A DNA stretch of 10,602 bases from Monoraphidium neglectum. Its lineage: Eukaryota; Chlorophyta; Chlorophyceae; Sphaeropleales; Selenastraceae. This document shows, one piece after another, positions 1-7,766 of the stretch. Numbering within the stretch: position 1 is the stretch's first letter; each line of letters begins with the position of its first letter. The position numbers were made by a program, and so were the translations under genes. Where the stretch lies: the NCBI RefSeq assembly GCF_000611645.1, contig NW_014011982.1, positions 2,482 to 13,083 of the forward strand, given 5' to 3'. Under the pieces are notes generated by a model. That model saw only the letters and a program-made list of their open reading frames with translations. It was not told the origin of the DNA and made no database searches.

Positions 1-2030
1 GGCTGGAACACCGTGGAGCGCGAGGGCATCTCCATCAGCCACCCCGCGCGCTTCATCCTCGTGGGGTCGGGTGAGCGGCCACTTGTCGGCAGGGGGACGC
101 CGCCAGGGCCGCGCCGCCTGCCACTCACCGGGGCGCAGCGGCAGGCAGCGACGCCGCTCAGACCACGTTGGGGCGAAGATGGGGCTTCGGGGGAGCCCAG
201 AAAGAGGGGCTTGAGGGGGTGGGCACTGGGCCCTCCTTTGTATCTGATGGTAACAGAGGGATTGAAAACGGGCCGGGGCGGGTGGGAGGGGTGCCCCTGC
301 TGTGACACGCTAGCTCAGGGGGCGGCGGAAAGCCTCGTGATGCATGTCTGCACGCTAAATCCGCGCCGCCCTGCCGCCCCGCCGGCCCCCAGGCAACCCC
401 GAGGAGGGCGAGCTGCGGCCGCAGCTGCTGGACCGCTTCGGCATGCACGCGCAGGTTGGGATGCCGTGCAGGGGCCACCCCCCGGGAAAAGGCCGGCCCG
501 TCCTGCCGCTGCCCTGCGATTGCAGCCCTTGCGCGCCGCGGCAGCCATCGCCCGTTGCCTCCGCCGCCCGGCTCCTCGGCCGTCCTGCGCCAACCCTGAA
601 GTGCTGGGCGCGCGCGCAGCCCTCGACTGCCAACTTTCAAATGCCAACCGCCAACCGCCAACTGTATACCATCTACCCCAGATCGGCACCGTGAGGGAGC
701 CCGAGCTGCGGGTCCAGATCGTGGCGGAGCGCAGCACCTTCGACGAGGACCCCGCCAGTGAGCAAACAAAGCACTGGGAAAACACAACCACAACACACAC
801 GCGCATGCCCACGCGTAGCATCATGCTCTGTGCACGCGCATGCGCACGCACACGCGAGCGACCCCTCATGCTGGCAATGTGGGGCGTTCCCACTCAAAGG
901 GCAGCTCGCGTCTGGAGTTGTTGCAGAAGCCAATTGCTTCGAGGACCGACTTGGATCTTTTTCTAACTGTATCAATCCTGGACCTCTGTTGTCGACCGCA
1001 GCCTTCCGCGGCAAGTACGAGGACAAGCAGAACGCGCTGACCAACAAGATCGTCGACGCCCGCAAGCGCCTCAAGTCGGTGGACATCGCGTACGACTTCC
1101 GCGTGAAGATCAGCCAGATCTGCAGCGAGCTCAACGTGGACGGCATCCGCGGGGACATCGTCACCAACAGGTGGGGCGCGCGGCCGGGCGCCTGTGTGTT
1201 GTGTGTGTGTGTTGTGTGTGTGTGTGTGTATGTAGATGCCTGTGTGTGCGCGCCTGTGTGTGTGTGTGTTTGTGTCCAGACGCCTGTGTGTATACGCCTG
1301 TGTGTGTGCATATGTGTGTGCGCATATAAATATGTGTGTGTGTGAGGGCGCCTGAGTGTGTGTGGACCCTTTGGCGGGCGCCTCGTCAGCGAACCCCGCC
1401 CCGTCAACGACATCCGTTTCTGGGAACGGCCTTTGCCGGTGCGCCCGGACGGCGACGACGGGCTGCCGTCTGCTTGCGCACGGCAGCTGCGGTGGCTTCC
1501 GAGCCCAGGAGCCGGCCGGCCGGCCGGCCCCGTCGATTGCATTGCTCACCTTGGCGCCGCGGACCCCTGAAAACGACCGCAGGGCCTCCAAGGCGATCGC
1601 CGCGTTCGAGGGCCGCAGCGAGGTGGCGCTTGAGGACATCTACAGGTGGGTGGCCGCGCCACTGTCACCCTTTCCCTCGCCGAGGAAGGGATTTTGGGAT
1701 CACCCCGCCGCGGCCCGCGGCTTGCCCTTGAGCCAGCCGTGCTCACGGATGTTGGGATGCGGGGCCGCGGCCTCTAAGGGAGGGCTGTTGCTGCGACCGC
1801 CGCCCCACCTCAACCTGGTTCCCGCGGCAACAAAGTGGTTGCGCCTGCGCTCCTGTTTCAGCGCCTTTCCCCCTCACCACATCCCCGCCGTCCACCCCCC
1901 ACCCCTTACCCCAAAACGCAGGGTCATCCCCCTGTGCCTGCGCCACCGCCTCCGCAAGGACCCCCTGGCCGACATCGACAGCGGCGACAAGGTGCGGGAG
2001 GTGTTCAAGGCCGTCTTCGGCCTGGAGTGA
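1..2030 (+). CDS. CHLI: Magnesium chelatase ATPase subunit I (CHLI), 3' part, six exons
   Basis: CHLI is the AAA+ ATPase of magnesium chelatase. With CHLD and CHLH it drives ATP-dependent insertion of Mg2+ into protoporphyrin IX, the first committed step of chlorophyll synthesis, in the plastid stroma. I read exons at 1-70, 393-454, 682-757, 1002-1170, 1583-1645 and 1922-2030. All introns are GT..AG, every phase matches, and TGA is at 2028-2030. The spliced fragment is 182 residues. It opens with GWNTVEREG, then VGSGNPEEGE (about residues 21-30, sensor-1 region) and RPQLLDRFG (32-40, arginine-finger region). It continues with YDFRVKISQICSELNVDGIRGD, given here as two joined blocks (YDFRVKISQIC, SELNVDGIRGD), and with IPLCLRHRLRKDPL near the C-terminus. 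The family is about 350-420 residues, so the transit peptide, Walker A and Walker B lie left of the window. The ending in FGLE matches the usual short C-terminus. The family assignment is near certain. The least certain join is 757/1002, which gives DPATF where relatives usually have DPAAF or similar. Confidence 0.95.
758..1001 (+). repeat. CHLI intron 3 with alternating CA/CG (Z-prone) tracts
   Basis: This GT..AG intron (donor gtgagc, acceptor cgaccgcag) contains stretches of strictly alternating purine and pyrimidine: 793-808 (16 nt) and 829-856 (28 nt), made of mixed CA, CG and GCAT steps. Such tracts can adopt left-handed Z-DNA under supercoiling; that is general knowledge, not shown here. 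Open frames crossing it on both strands are compositional artefacts. Confidence 0.7.
1191..1367 (+). repeat. TG-rich microsatellite/minisatellite in CHLI intron 4
   Basis: Most of intron 4 (1171-1582) is a TG repeat array. It is not a pure dinucleotide run. A unit beginning GCCTGTGTG recurs about every 12-50 bases (near 1190, 1238, 1251, 1281, 1296) with a variant GCCTGAGTG near 1349, separated by TG runs of different length. The pattern suggests expansion of a compound unit. It lies on the coding strand as TG. Confidence 0.8.
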
Positions 2031-2057
2031 TCTGATCAGACCTGGCCAGATCAGATC
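2029..2057 (+). other. Inverted repeat overlapping the CHLI stop codon
   Basis: GATCTGATC at 2029-2037 is the exact reverse complement of GATCAGATC at 2049-2057, giving a 9-bp stem with an 11-base loop. The left arm begins inside the TGA stop codon (2028-2030), so in mRNA the hairpin would start at the end of the reading frame. It could mark an RNA structure at the start of the 3' UTR, or be part of the dispersed GATC-rich motif also seen at 2632-2660. Confidence 0.6.
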
Positions 2058-2357
2058 GGATTCGCTCGGCGGCGGCGACGCACCTGAGCAGCAGCACCGA
2101 CGCGCCGCGGGCCGCGCCCCGCGGCCGCAAGGGGCGCGCATGTGCTCGCCCTCCAGCCGGCCCCGCGCGGCGCGCGATGGCGCAGGGCTTGCGCGCGTGC
2201 ACTCTCGCCTCTCCTGTTCCAGAGTGTGTGTGTCATGCACTTCTTTTTATATTGTAGCGAGCGAGCTGCTGTGGGGCTCTTCTGTCCCCAGGCGTCTTTA
2301 TTTTGCTCTTTTTTGCTGTCTGTCGGAGCGCATTTCCCCGCCCCCCGAAAACGGCCG

Positions 2358-2377
2358 AATTCTTAATGACAAGAATT
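2358..2377. other. Perfect 7-bp AT-rich hairpin
   Basis: AATTCTT at 2358-2364 and AAGAATT at 2371-2377 are exact reverse complements around a 6-base loop (AATGAC). It lies about 330 bases past the CHLI stop in an otherwise GC-rich stretch, probably within the 3' UTR. It lacks a following T-run, and a bacterial-type terminator role is not expected in a nuclear gene. Confidence 0.5.
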
Positions 2378-2631
2378 GAGTAACGCGCTCAATCAGAGTG
2401 GGCGGGGCACCTGGCGGCGTCGGGTCAACAAATCAGTCATCAGGTGTGCCAGCGGGCAGGAGAGCCTTCTCAGCTACAAAAGAGGGTCATGTGAGACTTC
2501 TGCGTTACATCTCCGGACATGAAATGGAGAACCGACGATAAAACGAGCGGCACCCGCCAGCCCCAAAACATGCCTCCAATAGGCACGGTCAGCACATGGG
2601 GCGCAGCTCCTGGGGTCGTATCTAATTGCTA

Positions 2632-2660
2632 GATCCGACCAGGCCAGACAAGATCCAATC
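2632..2660. repeat. Second copy of a GATC-rich 29-base motif
   Basis: By hand alignment, 2632-2660 matches 2034-2062 without gaps at 22 of 29 positions, including the shared core GGCCAGA and flanking GATC words. Two copies 600 bases apart, both downstream of CHLI, suggest a short dispersed repeat. A looser GATC-rich patch occurs at 7517-7570 in a helicase intron. Confidence 0.4.
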
Positions 2661-2666
2661 ATATGG

Positions 2667-2671
2667 TGTAA
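2667..2671 (+). terminator. Possible TGTAA polyadenylation signal of CHLI
   Basis: TGTAA is the usual poly(A) signal of chlorophycean green algae. The first copy I found downstream of the CHLI stop on the + strand is here, which would imply a 3' UTR of about 650 bases. A five-base match has little weight by itself. Confidence 0.25.
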
Positions 2672-2813
2672 TTGAAGCTGAGGGAGCTGCCCTGCCACCT
2701 GATGGCCCAATCGTTCTCCGCCAGCTTCACATACGGCACCTGCTCAGGGGCATGGCGTGGCAGGTGGTGACGGGGAGGTTTGAGGGCCGGCATTGTATAA
2801 GTTTTGACCCTAA

Positions 2814-2883
2814 GGCGGCGCAGTGTGGCGGGTGGTGGGGGTTGTCACCCTGGGCGGCGCAGTGTGGTGATTGGTTGGGGTTG
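2814..2883. repeat. Imperfect tandem repeat, 39-base period
   Basis: GGCGGCGCAGTGTGG occurs at 2814-2828 and again at 2853-2867. The similarity continues to 2844 and 2883, 27 of 31 positions by hand count, so this is a two-copy tandem duplication in the convergent spacer. Just downstream, GGGGTT (2892-2897) and AACCCC (2908-2913) form a small inverted repeat. Confidence 0.6.
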
Positions 2884-3772
2884 CGAGGGTTGGGGTTCCA
2901 GGGAGTCAACCCCAGGGTAGCAGGCTAGGGTAAAGATTGCTGGGTGTGGACGACTCGAAAGCGGGCAGGAGTGGCCGGGCGCCCTGCCTGGACTGATGCT
3001 CAGGCGCACACAGAGCGTCTGGCTGCCACAGCTGGTGCACAACACATGCCAACCGACCAGCCAGAGCGGCCGCGCAGGCCAGCGCTCAGCCCGGCGCGCC
3101 CTGCGGCGACCCGCCGCGCGGCGCCGTCCAAGGCTGCGGCACAAGGCGAGCCGCGCGCGCACGCGGCACTAGGCCTGGCTGGGCACAGCACAAACAGGTC
3201 TGTTGTCTTGGCGGCGGCGGATCCGCGCGCACCCGGCTGAAAGTGACGGGGCCCGCAGAGATCTCGTCCCCGCCCGCGTCGATCTCGCCTGCGCCCGCGG
3301 CGGCCGCCGGCGCGACCCGCCAATTCCATCCAAGGCTCAGCCGCGCGTCCTGCGGGGGCCCAAGGTCGTGGCCGCGGCGGTTAAGAGCGCGAAAGCACGC
3401 GCGCGTCAGTGTGTGTTCTATGTACATTCCCGCAGCGGCGAGGGCCGATGCAGCAGGTGGCGGGTGAAGAGTGCCGCGATCGCGGGACGGCGCCACAATT
3501 GACAAAGGGCGTAGGAACCGTGCCGCATGGGCACGTGCCGCGGGCACCTTGCTTGGCGCAAGCGTGGGGGGCGCGCCTGCTCCCGCAGGCGCGAGCACGC
3601 CTACCGCCGAGGCCGCTGCAGTGTGCCGCCCGCTGCCACCCTGGAGCATCTCAGTCCGTGACGTTGCAACGTACCCAAGTGCCTCCCCAATTCCCCCCAA
3701 GCACATGTGTTGGGGAGTTCATCATGCGAAGTGCAAAGCTGAGCCCGCCGTGGTCGCAGCCATCTGGAAGAT

Positions 3773-6063
3773 CTAGGGGCGCACCTGCGTGCTGGTGAAA
3801 CCGATCCTGAACAGCTTCAGCCGCGCGTTGCCAAACGCCCCCACCTGCACACGCAGAGTTTGCATGACGCGCTCGCCGTTTGAAAAAACCGGCCCCAGTT
3901 CAGTATGCTGCGGGGACACGGACTTGGCGGCTGGCAGCGGCGGCCCTGGCTGCTGCGCAGGGTCAGGTGCCTGCCGCAGCTGGCGTCTCGCCAAATCCTG
4001 CCAGGCGGCATGGGCAGCGGCCTGTGCTGCACTGCAAATTTGCAAGTGCCGTTGGGTCCGCAGGCCCTTCAAGCAACACTGGCTGCTGCTGCTGTTGCTG
4101 CTGTTGCCGCTACTGCTGCTGCTGCTGTTGCTGCTGCCGCTGCTGTGTTTCAATGCAAGAACCTGCCACGAATTCAGCACCTGGCGCCGGCCGGCGCATG
4201 CCGGAGCACGACGCAGCTTGCGCCACGTGCGGGAAGCTGCAGGTGCACCCGCTCACCTGCTGCGTCGTCGGGTTGAACTCCAGTGTACCTTTGTAGGCCA
4301 GCCAGCTGTCCCAGGCCCCAGATCGCTTCACGATCTGGGGATTAAGGAGGATCAGGAACACATGACAAGATGCTTGGAGCAGCGAATATCAAGTTCAGCA
4401 CCTGGGGCTGCTCGAAGGCATTCGATAAGCGACCTGCGGCCGCCGGCGGCTGCGGCGGCCCGCAGCCTGCGAGCCCCTCTGAGTGACGCCCCTGTCAGCG
4501 CGGCCCGACCACGACGGGCGGGCCCGTCACCTGCGGCTGCTTCCTGAAGCCGAGCGTGTAGGTGAACCCGGCATCCTTCTCGCTGCTGAGTGCGATCCCT
4601 GGGGAGATGCACCAGTCGCGCCACAGCAGCCCCGCCGCGCCCGCCGGCAGCACCCTGCGGCGGAAGCCGGGAGTCCGTCGGCGCGGGAAGCGTCCGGGGG
4701 TCCGTCGACTTGACAACAGCGTTTTGAGACTGCACTGTGGATGCGTGCACCCCTTGCTTCCTTTGGTCCATTCGCCGGCCAAGAGGACCGGCATCACTAA
4801 CAAAGCAAACTGTGAGTCACTTATTTGGTAGGACGTGGGTACCCAGGCCCGCCTTTTCTTCCCAGGCAAAGAAATACAAGCAGCCAGGTCAGATCTGCCT
4901 CACCTGCGTCCGTCCAGCTGCCGGCGCTGCTCGTCGTCGCCCTTGATCGCGATGCCCTTGTCTGCGGCCATGATGCGCGCTATGGAGGGCGTGTTGGTGA
5001 AGAAGGCCTTGCGCAGCTGGGCTCGGTACCTGTGAGAGGGTGCAAGTGTGTGTGTACGTGTGTGTAATGTGTGTATGTTTGTGTGCACGTGTGTGTATGT
5101 GTGTGTATGTGTGGGTGTGCACGTGTGTGCGAACGTATGCAAGCACATGCGCGCATGCATGCATGGCAATGTGATGTTTATCTACCCAAGAGACCAGGAG
5201 TGAGCGAGGGGCACAGCCAAATGGCCCTGCAAGGCGTAGCATGCCAGCGCAGCGCTCCTGAATGGCGCTGCACTGCAGCACGGCGCTGCCGGCGCGCAGC
5301 ACTACGGATCTCTTCGCACCTGTAATCGCCGGTGCCTGTGTGCAGGCTTCCTTTGTACTGCGAGCAGCCCCAGGGTGGACGAGCCGGGGCAGCGTGGCCG
5401 GGCGGAAGCGAGGGTCTGTCAGCGCGGGAGCTGCTCATTTCCTGGCTTCCGCTGCGTTGCTCGTTCCGCTGCGTTGCTCGTTTGCTCGCCGCCTCTGTGC
5501 GGCTCCTATGATGGCTCCTGCTGTACTGCATGGCAGGAAGGCCGCGCTTGACCTTTGGACGGCGCGCGCGCCTGCGGCTGCAAGCGGCCATTCGCTGCGT
5601 CCCCTGCCCCAGTCAACAACAGCAGCGCGCCGCCGGGGGCCCACCTTGACCTCGACGCCTCGCTGCGTCTCGGCCAGCTGCCGCACGTTGATGCGCATCG
5701 CTTGTGAATCGGGGTTCCAGGTCAACTGCGTCTTGAGGCTGCCAAAGAGGCGCTCTGCTGCGATCTCGCCGGCGTCCGAGGTGGTGGTGTAGTCGCCTGT
5801 GCGTGCACGGGATGTTGTGTATCTCACCGGCCGCCCGCTGGATGTAATGCGCCCTTCGCAAAGCGCGCGACATCCAACTTTGACAGACGGTGTGGCATAC
5901 TGTACGTCCTTTGTTTCAAGGCGCAAAGCGCATCGCGGTTGCTAATGCCGCCGCCGCTGGCGACGTTGGTACTGCATCGCGTGTGGGAAACAGCCTGAAG
6001 CCACAGCGCAGAGCGTAAAACCATACTGATGCACGCGCCTGAGGAAGGCTCGTTGTCCGCCAT
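3773..6063 (-). CDS. Putative beta-barrel (OEP21-like?) outer-membrane protein, seven exons
   Basis: I reconstructed this gene from coding-like segments on the - strand. Exons in transcript order: 6063-6027, 5796-5645, 5357-5320, 5029-4904, 4654-4531, 4334-4257 and 3907-3773 (stop TAG at 3775-3773). All six introns are GT..AG and all phases agree, giving 229 residues. The first Met gives [13 protein letters not shown] before the conserved-looking part. There is no obvious helical membrane span. Many stretches alternate polar and hydrophobic residues: [68 protein letters not shown]. That pattern suits beta-strands of a membrane barrel. From memory, [17 protein letters not shown] and [12 protein letters not shown] resemble the N-terminus of the plastid outer-envelope anion channel OEP21 (about 177 residues). 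I made no alignment, so the family name is tentative. Reality of the gene rests on the phase-consistent splicing. The mini-exon 5357-5320 and the last exon are the weakest; the gene might continue past the donor-like site after STQ. Confidence 0.65.
4080..4145 (-). repeat. CAG/GCA trinucleotide repeat in intron 6 of the - strand gene
   Basis: On the + strand this is an interrupted CTG run (with TTG, CCG and CTA variants); on the coding strand of the surrounding gene it reads as CAG/CAA/CGG units. It lies inside the 349-base intron 4256-3908. Intron length is not a multiple of three, so retention would shift the frame. The run supplies many AG dinucleotides that could compete as splice acceptors. 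Confidence 0.75.
4316..4340. other. Perfect 10-bp hairpin spanning the exon 6 splice acceptor
   Basis: CCCCAGATCG (4316-4325) and CGATCTGGGG (4331-4340) are exact reverse complements around a 5-base loop. In the - strand transcript the upstream arm contains the intron 5 acceptor, CCCCAG then ATCG, with exon 6 beginning at 4334. The acceptor AG would therefore be base-paired if the RNA folds this way. Confidence 0.7.
5041..5165 (-). repeat. TG/CA-rich tract in intron 3 of the - strand gene
   Basis: Intron 5319-5030 contains a long TG run on the + strand (CA on the coding strand), immediately 3' of the intron as transcribed. Strictly alternating purine/pyrimidine stretches occur at 5080-5113 (34 nt) and 5143-5165 (23 nt, including repeated GCAT). 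Because it sits just upstream of the acceptor at 5030, it makes up most of the region before the splice site. Confidence 0.75.
5447..5480. repeat. Perfect 17-bp tandem duplication
   Basis: TTCCGCTGCGTTGCTCG is present twice back to back (5447-5463, 5464-5480), followed by a partial third copy ending in TTTGCTCG at 5481-5488. It lies in intron 2 (5644-5358) of the - strand gene, so it is not expected to affect protein sequence. Confidence 0.85.
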
Positions 6064-6222
6064 GGTGCGGTCGCCGCCCAGGTGACGACTGGCACTGCCA
6101 GATCAATGCACGCGATGGTGATAACTGTTTCGCGATTCTGCACCGTTTATATAAATGCTGATAGTTCTCATATACCTTTCAAGTCGTCATTTATACGAAC
6201 AGGCAATTCGCCCGCCGACGAC
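6064..6222. promoter_or_regulatory. Divergent intergenic promoter region
   Basis: Only 159 bases separate the start codons of the - strand gene (ATG at 6063-6061) and the DEAD-box helicase (ATG at 6223-6225). The interval must hold both 5' UTRs and both core promoters unless one transcript starts inside the other gene. It is clearly more AT-rich than its surroundings between about 6115 and 6200. The helicase frame is open upstream to an ATG at 6082, but that would run through the TATA-like box, so I prefer 6223. Confidence 0.6.
6146..6155. promoter_or_regulatory. Palindromic TATA-like box
   Basis: TTTATATAAA reads identically on both strands and contains TATATAAA-type sequence in either direction. 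It is 67 bases before the helicase ATG and 82 bases before the ATG of the - strand gene, placing it near the middle of the divergent promoter. One element could serve transcription both ways. Function is inferred from position and sequence only. Confidence 0.5.
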
Positions 6223-7712
6223 ATGTCGTTCGCGGAGCTCGGGCTAGACCCGCGGCTCCTGAGGTCGCTTGGGAAGCAGGGTTTCGAAAAACCCACACCG
6301 GTGCAGGCGGCAGCAATCCCTAAAGCCCTCGAAGGCAAGGATATCGTCGCAAGGGCGAGGACTGGCAGCGGCAAGACGTTGGCATACCTTCTGCCGTCGC
6401 TGCACAGAGTCCTCAGTAGCGGCGACACGAAAACGGGCTGGCGCGCGCTCGTGCTGGTGCCGACGCGCGAGCTTTGCGAGCAGGTGCGCCGCCGTCCGCT
6501 GCATGCTCGTGCGCTGCTGCCTCCGCTGTCGGCGGCCGGCCCGGCCAAGCAGCGCATCACCCCGCGCGGCAGTCTTTGGGTGCTATCACAATGCGTACTG
6601 CACATGGGAATCGAGGACGCCGCAGCAGGGCGCTAGGTCATGCGCTTGAGGGTAGTCGTCTCGACTGATCGAGCATACAGGGTGCTCAAGCGTCAAGACA
6701 TGGCCCCTCTTGCAACGCAGGTTGCGGGGGAGGTCCGCACTGTCGTGCAGCACTGCGGCGTGCAGCTGTCCGTCACGGCGCTGGTGGCGGATGCACCCTC
6801 AATGGCGCGCGCGGCTGCGACCGGCGCCGGTGCGTTGCTGTTGCTGCTGCTACCCCCCCCCCCCTCGCCTCCTCTCTGCACCAGCTCCCTCCACGGCGTT
6901 TAGCATGCCGCAGCAGCGACAAATGCAGTGATGCCGACAGGCCCTTGACACTGCCAGCAATTGAATGGGCATGTGTGCGTCTGCGGGCGGGCGCGGCCGC
7001 CCTCGCGCCGCGCTCATGCACACGCATGCCCGTGCTGCCGCGGCAAACTCAGTGGGCTGCTGCCGCGCAAACCCTTCACAGGCGCGTTTGTGGTGTCCAC
7101 CCCGGCACGCGTGGCGGCGGCGCTGCGCGAGGGCTGGCTGCCGCAGGGCGCGCTGCAGCAGCGCCTGCAGGTGGGCGGCCGCCGCCTCGCCCCCACTCGC
7201 CGCCGCGCCCTACCGCGCCTTCTCCCTGGCGGCGGCGCCGGCGCACTGCACATCGCGCTCTGGGCCCCTCGCTTGGCTTTGCGCCTCCTCCCCTTCCTCG
7301 CAGCCTGCCTTTGCACCTGGACCCTGCCGCCCCACAGCTCTCCGCTGCCCCATACCTTACACAACCCCCCACCCCCGCCCATGCAAGTACTTCTGAATGT
7401 CCCATGTGCTGACACCCTGAATTTACTCATCCGCCCCCCAGGTTTTGGTGCTGGATGAGGCAGACCTCCTGCTGAGCTACGGCTACGAGGACGACCTGCG
7501 GCTGCTGGCGCCGCAGGTGATCTGGCGCGATCTGGCGCGGTTTTGGTGCGGCTGACCTGACTTGATCGGACGGAGGCCGTGCGTTTGAGTTTGTTGCCGT
7601 TGGTGGAGCTGACATCCCGTTCTTCCGTCGTGTGTGCCTCCCCCCCCCCCGACACGCACACACACACATGCACGCAAATGTGCAATTTCAAGCACATCCA
7701 CAACCTCACACG

Positions 7713-7766
<54 letters not shown>

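Larger units (their letters stand above)
2031..3772. other. Convergent intergenic spacer, no gene supported
   Basis: This 1.7 kb spacer lies between the 3' ends of CHLI (+) and the - strand gene, so it should contain both 3' UTRs. Open frames exist on both strands (for example 3086-3706 on the - strand). Their translations are Ala/Arg/Pro/Gly-rich, have no family motif and look driven by GC content. I saw no tRNA-like or rRNA-like sequence. Supportable content is limited to the hairpins, tandem repeat, GATC motif copies and possible poly(A) signal listed separately. Confidence 0.6.

Noticed and set aside
13..966. 317-codon + strand open frame over the CHLI region
   Set aside because: Only its start matches CHLI; from 71 on it reads through introns. 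The spliced model explains the conserved segments.
673..1639. Long - strand open frames opposite CHLI exons and TG repeats, rich in His-Thr
   Set aside because: They are the reverse reading of TG repeats and of a conserved gene on the other strand.
3086..3706. 206-codon open frame on the - strand in the convergent spacer, considered as a gene or as a further exon of the - strand gene
   Set aside because: The translation is Ala/Arg/Gly/Pro-rich with no recognizable motif. The stretch GEIDAGGDEISAGPVTFS looked more protein-like, but I found no acceptor that joins it in frame to the preceding exon.
6082..6222. In-frame upstream start for the helicase at 6082
   Set aside because: It would add 47 unconserved residues and place the TATA-like box inside the coding region; [10 protein letters not shown] at 6223 suits the family start.
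6279..6294. 6-bp inverted repeat GGGTTT..AAACCC in helicase exon 1
   Set aside because: It lies in the conserved Q-motif codons (GFEKPT), so protein constraint explains it.
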